From: Planctomicrobium sp. | Lineage (GTDB): Bacteria; Planctomycetota; Planctomycetia; Planctomycetales; Planctomycetaceae | Direction: 5' to 3' | Assembly (NCBI GenBank): GCA_029259835.1 | Contig: JAJDEL010000336.1 | Span: 1 to 5,158 of the forward strand | DNA length: 5,158 bases | Shown here: piece after piece, positions 1-4,739 of the stretch | Position numbering within the stretch: position 1 is the stretch's first letter | Layout of the letters: the number at the start of each line of letters is the position of its first letter | Notes under the pieces: generated by a model | The model's input: only the letters and a program-made list of their open reading frames with translations | Database searches by the model: none | Told to the model about the DNA's origin: nothing | Made by a program: the position numbers and the translations under genes

Positions 1-511
1 GTCACATCCACTCTACCGGGTTCTTTTATCAACCAGCGCTCCGTTTTTTGACCGTCGAGCGCCACGCTTTCTCACTGACGTCTACAAACACTGACTCGGA
101 TTGGTAGTGTCGTTACGATGCCCTGTTTTTTTGATTGCCTGATTGGCAATTCGTTCTGAAAAAACCAATTCCCTTATCCACTCATTCTGTGCAACAAAAC
201 ATCCCTGTTGAGACTTTCTTCCGTGTTCAACTTTTCCGTTTGGGCAAGTTTAACGGGCGCAGGATACGTGTACACGAGAACACCACTATGAGTGGGCAGA
301 ATTTCACAGAAACTGGCAAAGAAGGTCTCTACTGAAAAATTAACAAGTGCTACCATGAAAGAATGGTCGCAACAATTCGGTCTTCCGTAAACAATTTACA
401 AATCCATAAACCATTTCATAATCAGTGTTTGCTACGCACTGCTTGAGGATTTTTGAGTACCTCTGCACTTATCTATAGAGAGGGCAACCAATTCTTTAAA
501 AGGAGAGAACG
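1..511. other. Gene-poor left flank, no convincing CDS
   Basis: No reading frame here looks coding. Two short frames, 135-335 plus and 174-356 minus, overlap each other, have no ribosome binding site and show no recognisable motif. On the minus strand a GTG at 65-63 opens a frame that reads VALDGQKTERWLIKEPGRVDV and runs off the left edge. It could be the start of a gene lying to the left, but 21 codons are too few to judge. The last 60 bases form the leader of the small gene at 512. Confidence 0.5.
499..507 (+). promoter_or_regulatory. Strong Shine-Dalgarno site of the 57-aa gene
   Basis: The sequence AAAGGAGAG lies six bases (counted from AGGAG) before the ATG at 512. It fixes the start of a gene too short for most gene callers. 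The site and spacer (AGGAGAGAACG-ATG) closely resemble the site before the membrane protein on the other strand (GGGGAGAGAACA-ATG), which hints that the two genes share an origin or style of expression. Confidence 0.75.
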
Positions 512-685
512 ATGTCTGATCCCATCATCATTACTTACACTAATTTGCTTCACAAATACCATGACACAAATGCAAAGGAGGTCAAGAAGTTCGTCGAGCA
601 GCACAAAAAAGACGAAGTATTTGTACGACGCGCAAAGGCACTAAATGAACTTTTCGCTTTAAAAAAAGACTTAGTAGATCTTTGA
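512..685 (+). CDS. Small 57-aa protein, convergent with sigma factor
   Basis: A complete 57-residue frame begins MSDPIIITYTNLLHKY and ends KKDLVDL. The ATG has a near-ideal ribosome binding site, which is the main reason for calling it. The product is hydrophilic, highly charged and apparently all-helical (for example EVKKFVEQHKKDEVFVRRA at residues 23-41). It has no membrane segment, signal peptide or cysteine. The pattern F-V-x(6)-D-x-x-F-V-x-R-A followed by an L-rich helix resembles short helical adaptor segments that I associate with planctomycete regulatory proteins. That is a weak impression, not an identification. Its stop codon ends at 685 and the stop codon of the sigma-like gene on the other strand starts at 686, so no terminator fits between them and the transcripts must run into each other. 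It may act on the sigma factor or membrane protein opposite it, by inference from position only. Confidence 0.72.
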   Translation: MSDPIIITYTNLLHKYHDTNAKEVKKFVEQHKKDEVFVRRAKALNELFALKKDLVDL

Positions 686-1216
686 TTACTTAAAGAACCG
701 TCCGATCTGATCGACCGCTTCTTCGTAGATTTTTTGTGCCTCGTCTTCGGTGCAATTTGTGGATACGGCGATCAGATAAAATTGGTCTTCGTCAAAAAAG
801 TACCGAGTAAACACGGTCTTATGGGGCTCCTCAAGTCGTTCCACGAAATTGAGGAGCTCCTCTTTCCGCTCTGCGGAAGCGGATGGGGAGTCGATCACCA
901 TATCGGATTCAGGAACCGATGAGAGGTCTTGCCGTTTCTTTCGAATTCGGAAAGCCCGCATTCCTGCGTTGTAAACCATCTGACGGATGTATGCCCTAAA
1001 GCTGCCAACTGTTGGAAACCTTTTCTTGCTTATGAAGTTGCGGTTTGCATTGAGTGTTGTATTGAACCACTGGAAGGTCGTGGCTACTGAATCAGCCAAG
1101 TCTAGAGTCGGGTGTGCTTCGCCGACCTTACGTGCCTCACTGACAACAAGATTTCCGAACTCTTCACTGTGGATGTATTCCCGTCCATTTTTGGGAGGCC
1201 ATTGAGGTTCATTCAT
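686..1216 (-). CDS. Sigma-70 / ECF-like sigma factor, divergent
   Basis: This 176-residue cytoplasmic protein has the two-domain layout of an ECF sigma factor. Residues 38-97 look like region 2. They hold a helix ADSVATTFQWF, then FPTVGSFRAYIRQMVYNAG, then a basic patch AFRIRKKRQ where ECF factors carry their promoter -10 contact helix. A polar linker (98-115) follows. Residues 119-176 look like region 4: LLNFVERLEEPHKTVFTRYFFDED, then QFYLIAVSTNCTEDEAQKIYEEAVDQIGRF, which matches the usual L-x-x-L-x-x-x-x-x-x-V-F ... A ... E-A-x-x-x-x helix-turn-helix plan. The match is by pattern, and region 2 is degenerate, so the family is probable rather than certain. The start overlaps the upstream membrane-protein gene by ATGA, and GAGG lies just before it. 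Both features indicate one transcript and translational coupling. Its partner may hold it at the membrane or pass a signal to it. Confidence 0.78.
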   Translation of the reverse strand: MNEPQWPPKNGREYIHSEEFGNLVVSEARKVGEAHPTLDLADSVATTFQWFNTTLNANRNFISKKRFPTVGSFRAYIRQMVYNAGMRAFRIRKKRQDLSSVPESDMVIDSPSASAERKEELLNFVERLEEPHKTVFTRYFFDEDQFYLIAVSTNCTEDEAQKIYEEAVDQIGRFFK

Positions 1217-1713
1217 TCCTCGTCTCCCGTTTCCTCCTCTTCTGCTTCTACATCTCCCTCCACGATATCATCGAGACTCTCATCAAGAACAGAGCCTAAT
1301 TCATCTGTCGTCTTCTTGGTTGAGGTTGGGGGTGCAAGGATCGCCAATATCGTCGTGGCTCGTTTTCCTGCGTCCTGTATTTTACTCTGAAGGGCGTCAC
1401 TCAATTGAACAACTTTAGAAACGGATTCAAAGGTATAAGACTCAACCAAGACGGGTTTATGAAAACACCCGCAGACGATTCCAAGGCCGACCCCAATTAA
1501 GAACCAAGGGAACGCTTCAGAAAACGTGTCAGAGAGAGCTGCTCCTCCAGCACTCCCTACCAAAAAAACGACCATTGCAAACATAAGCTTTTGCATGCTT
1601 GCAATACCTTCCCAATTTAAGATGGCAGGCTTTACGAGATACCCAGTAAACAGAAAACCAATTCCTGAACCAAAAATGACACCAGCAATTGACCACACGA
1701 TTTCTGGATCCAT
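1213..1713 (-). CDS. Small three-helix membrane protein with acidic tail
   Basis: This 166-residue protein starts MDPEIVWSIAG and has three hydrophobic stretches at about residues 5-27, 41-60 and 68-86, all glycine-rich, so it is an inner-membrane protein. Residues 87-128 form a cytoplasmic or periplasmic helix (ESVSKVVQLSDALQSKIQDAGKR). The last 30 residues are very acidic (DELGSVLDESLDDIVEGDVEAEEEETGDEE). It is the first gene of a two-gene operon, and its TGA overlaps the ATG of the sigma-like gene. I do not recognise the family and see no anti-sigma zinc motif (HxxxCxxC). An anti-sigma or sensor role is a guess from operon position and from the acidic tail, which could bind a basic sigma region. 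The start is set by the ribosome binding site GGGGAGAG at 1725-1718. Confidence 0.82.
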   Translation of the reverse strand: MDPEIVWSIAGVIFGSGIGFLFTGYLVKPAILNWEGIASMQKLMFAMVVFLVGSAGGAALSDTFSEAFPWFLIGVGLGIVCGCFHKPVLVESYTFESVSKVVQLSDALQSKIQDAGKRATTILAILAPPTSTKKTTDELGSVLDESLDDIVEGDVEAEEEETGDEE

Positions 1714-1717
1714 TGTT

Positions 1718-1725
1718 CTCTCCCC
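1718..1725 (-). promoter_or_regulatory. Shine-Dalgarno site of membrane protein gene
   Basis: On the minus strand GGGGAGAG lies four bases before the ATG at 1713 and decides the start of the membrane-protein gene. It resembles the site used by the 57-aa gene on the other strand. Confidence 0.65.
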
Positions 1726-2155
1726 GTATGTGAGTGTGATTCAGAGACACAAACTGTTCTTAGACATGGCCTGTATTCATTGCGAGTTTAAGAACACCGC
1801 ACTTCAAAGACAGAATTCTGGCCCTGAAGAAGCTTCCAATATAGAGAGAAGTAAAGACCGAAGTCAATTATCAACGGTAATTTCAGGGGCGTCTGTGTCT
1901 GATTAGCTTCCCAATTTGAGTCGAACGGAAGCTCGCGGAATAGATCGAGATGACGAACCCTTGAAGCATGCTGAAGAGGCGAGGAATGCTTTGCAAGTGA
2001 TGGGGTTGAGTAATGTGCGGTGAACCAGAGGCTTTTTCTCCTAGTGTACTTGTCAATTCTTGAATTCTGATGCAGAATAAAACATTGTTTGGCGTTATTG
2101 TGATGCCTCTTTGTAAATTCTCCGCTCTTTCCGACACTGTGTCGTCCAGAGAACC
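1726..2155. other. Gene-free spacer before the cassette region
   Basis: About 430 bases hold no convincing gene. The minus-strand frames crossing it (1788-2297 and 1883-2137) have no ribosome binding site, and the longer one runs through the hairpin cluster to its right. The promoter of the minus-strand operon must lie in its left part, but I could not identify clear -35 and -10 boxes. I found no integron integrase fragment here. Confidence 0.5.
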
Positions 2156-2158
2156 GTT

Positions 2159-2180
2159 GATCGGGCGTCCTTGCCCGATC
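2159..2180. repeat. Perfect 8-bp hairpin next to attC-like arm
   Basis: GATCGGGC (2159-2166), a six-base loop, and GCCCGATC (2173-2180) form a perfect stem. No run of T follows, so it is not a standard Rho-independent terminator. It is bracketed by GTTGATC (2156-2162) and GATCTAC (2177-2183), a nearly complementary pair placed like the two core sites that bracket the genes further right. It could therefore be the stub of a cassette without a gene. Confidence 0.6.
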
Positions 2181-2181
2181 T

Positions 2182-2461
2182 ACGTTTGCGGCTGGACGCC
2201 GCCTTTTAGTGGATCTGTGCGGTGTATCGCCGCATGATTTTCCTACATAAGTCGTGGCGACTTTCTGAGTTCGGCGGCGACCCTCGTCGCCGACCAACAG
2301 TGGATGGGCGCAGTGCCCGGCGCTGTCGTTGTGGATGGCGTGCTGCCTGGCAATAAGCCGGGTCGCCGCAGAATGGTGACACCTGATCCTCGTCTGTTAC
2401 AATGCACCTTTGTTGATAACAACCATTCCAGGGATGCGCGGCGACGCCCATCCGCAAACGT
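2182..2461. repeat. Imperfect long-range inverted repeat upstream of gene at 2481
   Basis: ACGTTTGCGG at 2182-2191 is exactly complementary to 2452-2461. The match continues with interruptions inward: the left arm 2182-2203 pairs with the right arm ending at 2461 at roughly 19 of 22 positions. Between the arms are smaller hairpins: TGCGG/CCGCA (2218-2222 with 2230-2234), GTCG/CGAC (2251-2254 with 2258-2261) and CGGCGAC/GTCGCCG (2275-2281 with 2286-2292). The arms look like the outer arms of integron attC sites, so the stretch may hold two decayed or nested sites. Confidence 0.6.
2275..2292. repeat. Perfect 7-bp GC hairpin
   Basis: CGGCGAC (2275-2281), loop CCTC, GTCGCCG (2286-2292). It lies between a GTTCGGC (2269-2275) and the GACCAAC (2292-2298) that starts the next attC-like site. 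This repeats the layout of the hairpin at 2159-2180. No T tract follows. Confidence 0.6.
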
Positions 2462-2466
2462 TGGCA
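2292..2466 (+). repeat. attC-like recombination site before first cassette gene
   Basis: The left end is GACCAAC (2292-2298, RYYYAAC-like) and the right end is GTTGGCA (2460-2466, GTTRRRY-like). CCAAC pairs with GTTGG, and after short unpaired stretches GGATGGGCG (2302-2310) pairs with CGCCCATCC (2445-2453) over nine bases. An outer core pair, a spacer bulge and an inner arm is the fold expected of an attC bottom-strand hairpin. At 175 bases it is longer than most known attC sites (roughly 57-141), so it may be composite. The insertion point would be between G2460 and T2461, 20 bases before the ATG of the next gene. Confidence 0.5.
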
Positions 2467-2480
2467 GACACAGATCAATC

Positions 2481-2873
2481 ATGCCCGCCGTTCCCACTGG
2501 ATCGTTTCGCCTCGCTGAGCAAATTGGTGGTTGGGCCGTCTTCGCTGACATCACGCTATCTGCCGTGTCTCGCGTGGACGGGCAACCGTTTGTCACGCTC
2601 GATGATGGCGTCCACGATGATTCCTCGGGACACGACTTGGCCGCAATCGGTTTCGGCACCGCGTACGCGCTCGGATTTGTTCGCGACTCCAACACTCTTG
2701 GCATCATCGTCCATCGGCTGCACATGAACCCCGTGGACACTACACCCATGGCCTTGGCATACGCAGCGTGCCATGCCGTTTTAAACTGCCTCGACTTGGC
2801 ACCTTCAACCATTCCGTACTTTGACCGCGACACTCGATCGTTTGTATTCCCCGGTCGCGGTACCATTGATTGA
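2481..2873 (+). CDS. 130-aa unknown protein, integron-type cassette gene
   Basis: I chose the ATG at 2481 (MPAVPTGSFRLAEQIGGWAVF) because upstream in-frame codons from 2304 run through the attC-like site, and cassette genes usually start just after the GTTRRRY core. The 130-residue product is soluble, with no signal or membrane segment. Two similar segments can be seen: residues 38-65 (VTLDDGVHDDSSGHDLAAIGFGTAYALG) and 74-104 (GIIVHRLHMNPVDTTPMALAYAACHAVLNCLD). Each has a strand, then D-[DST]-[ST] and an alanine-rich helix, so the fold may be an internal duplication. The first segment faintly recalls domain IV of elongation factor G (DG-x-x-H-x-x-D-S-S followed by an Ala-rich helix), but I would not name it so. 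No ribosome binding site is evident. The gene is flanked by complementary ends: GTTGGCAGACAC at 2460-2471 and GTGTCTGCCAAA at 2891-2902. Confidence 0.68.
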   Translation: MPAVPTGSFRLAEQIGGWAVFADITLSAVSRVDGQPFVTLDDGVHDDSSGHDLAAIGFGTAYALGFVRDSNTLGIIVHRLHMNPVDTTPMALAYAACHAVLNCLDLAPSTIPYFDRDTRSFVFPGRGTID

Positions 2874-2890
2874 CAGTTGCTCGTAGTGCA

Positions 2891-3034
2891 GTGTCTGCCA
2901 AAATGGTTTTTACGCATGGTCGCTTCGCGATCACCTTCCAAGTTTCGCGACGCGGGCCTTTGTTGGTAAACTGTCTGGCAACTCAGAGTCAACCGCTTCG
3001 TTCATGGCGGTGACGTAAAAACTTTCCATTATGC
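2891..3034 (+). repeat. attC-like recombination site between cassettes 1 and 2
   Basis: The left end TGCCAAA (2896-2902) stands where RYYYAAC is expected, with its last base changed. The right end ATTATGC (3028-3034) is a degenerate GTTRRRY. AATGG (2902-2906) pairs with CCATT (3026-3030), and the adjoining TTTTTACG (2907-2914) pairs with CGTAAAAA (3014-3021). This gives about 13 pairs interrupted by a four-base bulge on the right strand. Further in, TCACC (2931-2935) pairs with GGTGA (3009-3013), and GGTCGC-TTC-GCGATC forms a small side hairpin (2918-2932). The length, about 139 bases, is within the range of known attC sites. The GTTGG...CAAC element (2962-2982) inside it could be an alternative inner boundary. 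Confidence 0.62.
2903..2934 (+). repeat. Shared attC motif, copy 1
   Basis: ATGGTTTTTACGC, then four bases, then TCGCTTCGCGATCAC. Copy 2 lies at 3447-3477, with both blocks identical and only the short joint between them different (ATGG here, TAA there). It begins 29 bases after the stop codon of the first cassette gene. Confidence 0.85.
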
Positions 3035-3045
3035 GACATACTGTA

Positions 3046-3429
3046 ATGGCAATTCCGAAGCTTATTCCAATCGCACGCGAAGAGGGCTATCACACCGACC
3101 AGGTTGGCAATTGCGATGATGGCCCATACGTTGGGTTCGAGATGTTCATTAGTCGCCCAATTGCTGTCCTGCACATCTTTGACCTCAAGGGGCAATACGT
3201 TCGAACTGACTCATGGGACAACAATAACGGAGATGACGCGCGTTCTGCATTGGCGGACGCAATTGCAGCCCTTCCGAATGCGAAACCCGGTGATGTACGA
3301 GTTGCTCCCTTTTCTGAGAAGTTACTCGGACTAACGTTTGGTCTGATTCCTGATGACAATGATCATGTTGAATACGTCCCATACGGCCTTGGGTTTAACC
3401 CGCCGTGGAATGGCCTTTACGACACATAG
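3046..3429 (+). CDS. HycA-like protein of unknown function, cassette gene
   Basis: The 127-residue product begins MAIPKLIPIAREEGYHTDQVG and ends VPYGLGFNPPWNGLYDT. I recognise this from memory as a family of small soluble proteins that databases often label formate hydrogenlyase regulatory protein HycA. Shared signatures are the IPIA-x-E-x-x-Y-x-T-D-x-x-G start, AVLHIFDLKGQY (residues 40-51), PGDVRVAPFS (81-90), LTFGLI (96-101) and the end GLGF-x-x-PW-x-GLYDT. The name rests on weak homology and there are no formate genes here, so the real role is unknown. The protein is complete at its usual length. I chose the ATG at 3046 over the in-frame ATG at 3031 because the family starts here and the upstream ATG lies inside the cassette core site. 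No ribosome binding site is evident at either. A cassette core lies before it (ATTATGCGAC, 3028-3037) and one after it (GTCGCCCAAC, 3437-3446); these two ends are complementary at 7 of 10 positions. Confidence 0.88.
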   Translation: MAIPKLIPIAREEGYHTDQVGNCDDGPYVGFEMFISRPIAVLHIFDLKGQYVRTDSWDNNNGDDARSALADAIAALPNAKPGDVRVAPFSEKLLGLTFGLIPDDNDHVEYVPYGLGFNPPWNGLYDT

Positions 3430-3439
3430 TTCGCCGGTC

Positions 3440-3477
3440 GCCCAACATGGTTTTTACGCTAATCGCTTCGCGATCAC
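3440..3477 (+). repeat. attC-like left half with shared motif, copy 2
   Basis: GCCCAAC (3440-3446) is an exact match to the RYYYAAC core and lies 11 bases after the stop of the HycA-like gene. It is followed directly by copy 2 of the shared motif: ATGGTTTTTACGC (3447-3459), TAA, TCGCTTCGCGATCAC (3463-3477). ATCGC-TTC-GCGAT (3462-3474) forms a small hairpin, as in copy 1, where a G-T pair replaces A-T. I could not find a clear right arm with CGTAAAAA before the next GTTATGC at 3737, so this site is either incomplete or interrupted. Confidence 0.75.
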
Positions 3478-3733
3478 GTTCGCTGCTTGTTCAAGCCTCG
3501 CAACGAATGCAACGCCGTCGAGAAAGCAAAGTCCAGACCGTCACATTTGATCCGGAAATTCAACACGTGCAGTCACAGACAGGCGGATGATGATTCCGAC
3601 TCACGACAAGCATGACTGACACCAACAAATCTAAGCGTAGAACGAAATTTCCGAGAACAATTCGTTTACGTCGTTGTGTTTTATTTGTTAGCCTCATGGT
3701 TGTTTTGGGCTGATTGTCGGCCTGGTTATCCGA
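3478..3733. other. Long spacer between cassettes 2 and 3
   Basis: About 255 bases separate the left half of the attC-like site after the HycA-like gene from the core site before the DUF2695 gene. This is longer than a normal attC needs, so the stretch may hold remains of another cassette. The only element with coding character is the 33-codon frame at 3612-3713, listed separately. The frame 3405-3590 starts inside the HycA-like gene and reads through the shared repeat. I take it as spurious. Confidence 0.5.
3612..3713 (+). pseudogene. Possible broken membrane-peptide ORF, 33 aa
   Basis: ATG at 3612 opens a 33-codon frame with a basic stretch (KSKRRTKFPRTIRLRR) followed by a hydrophobic run (CVLFVSLMVVLG), then TGA. 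If read in another frame just before the stop, the hydrophobic run would go on as GLIVGLVIRN, giving a full-length membrane helix up to the cassette core at 3737. This looks like the start of a signal-anchored or exported protein cut by a frameshift or by the cassette junction. There is no clear ribosome binding site. It may be chance. Confidence 0.25.
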
Positions 3734-3743
3734 AACGTTATGC
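3728..3743 (+). repeat. attC right end / insertion core before DUF2695 gene
   Basis: ATCCGAAACGTTATGC ends in GTTATGC (3737-3743), a GTTRRRY-like core with one base off. It is complementary to 4525-4540 (GCATAACGTTAGGGAT) at 14 of 16 positions, including ten in a row. The partner lies on the stop codon of the gene that starts 17 bases after this core. Matching ends of this kind are what a circular cassette would leave after insertion. Confidence 0.68.
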
Positions 3744-3759
3744 CCCTCAATCCAACGCC

Positions 3760-4530
3760 ATGGCAAAGTTCAGCAAAGAAGAACGAAAGGCACGAGTAAA
3801 ACAGCGGGTAGCCGCTGAACGAACTGATCTCGTCGCGTCGATGCCGCTCTCGCCAGAACAGTTGAATACGCTTCTCGATTACCTCGACGCAAACCTCAAG
3901 TCTTGCGACCACACAACCAAGCTCACTGACATCTTTCTGCATGTCGAGAAACTCAATAGAAATCACGTGCTGCCGTGGCTTGCCGATCGCGGCGGCTACT
4001 GTGATTGCGAGGTGCTCTACAATCTAGAAGACCTCGCTGAATCCTTCCGCAAACAACTAACTCCGCCGAAAACACAACCGAAAACAAAGCGAACTGCTCG
4101 CGATCTGACCACACTCACGGGATGGGATTTTGCTGGCTTACCGAAACCATGGCGCATCGCCAACCTCTACGAGACCAATGAACCTCTCAAGCTTCAAATG
4201 GGGAAAAAGGGCGGCTGTACGATCACTGTCGTCGAATCGCCATTGGCTCTGGGCGACCAGATGTCTGATGATTACTGGTCCGCACTGTGGTACGCTCGTA
4301 CTGAATTGCCAAACAAATCACCAATTCAGGTGACACATACCGCACTTGAACTGCCCGACGATTTACAATCGACGCTCGTACAATCATCCGGCTGGATTCC
4401 AGTTTATTGCTGGGTCGTTCCCAACAATCAGCAATGGCACGTTGAAATCCGTACCGAACTGAATCGACAAAATGGTGATCTTCCAGAGGTCGCTAAATTG
4501 ATCACGCATTTGGCAACGAACGAGGCATAA
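3760..4530 (+). CDS. DUF2695-domain protein with extra C-terminal domain
   Basis: The 256-residue soluble protein starts at the ATG at 3760 (MAKFSKEERKARVKQRVAAE). Earlier in-frame codons from 3676 run through the recombination core and are unlikely to be translated. Residues 24-95 match, from memory, the DUF2695 family: MPLSPEQLNTLLDYLD, then the cysteine-histidine pair CDHTTKLTDIFL (49-60), then LPWLADRGGYCDCEVLYNLED (71-91). The conserved C49, H51, C81 and C83 could bind a metal, though this is not proven for the family. A proline- and lysine-rich linker (101-112) leads to a second region (115-256) that I do not recognise. It is tryptophan-rich (GWDFAGLPKPWRI, DDYWSALWYAR, GWIPVYCWVV, QQWHVEI) and probably a mixed alpha/beta domain. 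Most DUF2695 proteins I recall are near 100 residues, so this is an enlarged version. It is intact, and its TAA stop lies inside the next core site. No ribosome binding site is evident. Confidence 0.9.
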   Translation: MAKFSKEERKARVKQRVAAERTDLVASMPLSPEQLNTLLDYLDANLKSCDHTTKLTDIFLHVEKLNRNHVLPWLADRGGYCDCEVLYNLEDLAESFRKQLTPPKTQPKTKRTARDLTTLTGWDFAGLPKPWRIANLYETNEPLKLQMGKKGGCTITVVESPLALGDQMSDDYWSALWYARTELPNKSPIQVTHTALELPDDLQSTLVQSSGWIPVYCWVVPNNQQWHVEIRTELNRQNGDLPEVAKLITHLATNEA

Positions 4531-4540
4531 CGTTAGGGAT
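4525..4540 (+). repeat. attC-like left end on the DUF2695 stop codon
   Basis: GCATAAC (4525-4531) is RYYYAAC-like and contains the TAA stop of the DUF2695 gene. TAACGTTA (4528-4535) is a perfect palindrome. The stretch mirrors 3728-3743. I find no matching right arm downstream in the window, so this may be the last cassette or a truncated site. Confidence 0.6.
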
Positions 4541-4588
4541 CCTATGTGGCTCACTTTATGGTCGATCAGAAGAACTCTGGGTAACATC

Positions 4589-4606
4589 AGATAGGAGAAC
4601 CTATCT
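4589..4606. repeat. 7-bp hairpin with AGAA tetraloop
   Basis: AGATAGG (4589-4595), loop AGAA, CCTATCT (4600-4606). It lies about 60 bases after the DUF2695 gene. No T tract follows on either strand, so a Rho-independent terminator is unlikely, though it could protect the 3' end of the cassette transcript. Confidence 0.5.
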
Positions 4607-4739
4607 CTACAACAGAGGGCAGGACAGTGAAAAACTGATTGATCGTGGATGTAGAGACGACTGGCATCGATCACCACAGTTGAGGATTCAACGGTCACAA
4701 TAAACAATCAAAACGAGTTGGATGACCAAGGAGTTTGAA

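Noticed and set aside
1..65. Minus-strand partial gene starting GTG at 65 and leaving the window
   Set aside because: Only 21 codons are visible and there is no good ribosome binding site. It is mentioned in the left-flank entry but not called.
453..479. Possible promoter TTGAGT / TATAGA before the 57-aa gene
   Set aside because: The spacing is only 15 bases and both boxes are imperfect, so it is not distinguishable from chance.
2159..2292. Hairpins as Rho-independent terminators
   Set aside because: Neither perfect hairpin is followed by a T run on either strand.
2201..2300. CRISPR array suggested by repeated short hairpins
   Set aside because: The units differ in sequence and spacing and there is no constant repeat-spacer pattern.
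2304..2480. Longer N-terminal extension of the 130-aa gene
   Set aside because: It runs through the attC-like hairpin and across the insertion point at 2460, so it would change with every insertion. No ribosome binding site was seen.
1788..2992. Long minus-strand ORFs (1788-2297, 2206-2478, 2243-2992)
   Set aside because: They are antisense to the cassette gene or hairpins, rich in arginine and low-complexity residues, and lack ribosome binding sites and recognisable motifs.
3405..3590. 61-codon plus-strand ORF overlapping the end of the HycA-like gene (contains MVFTLIASRS)
   Set aside because: It starts inside a real gene in another frame, and the MVFTLIASRS part is just a translation of the shared attC repeat. 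The same motif at 2903 also opens with ATG (MVFTH...). Such peptides are a known annotation trap.
3676..3759. Longer N-terminal extension of the DUF2695 gene
   Set aside because: It crosses the GTTATGC core at 3737. The family-like start is at 3760.
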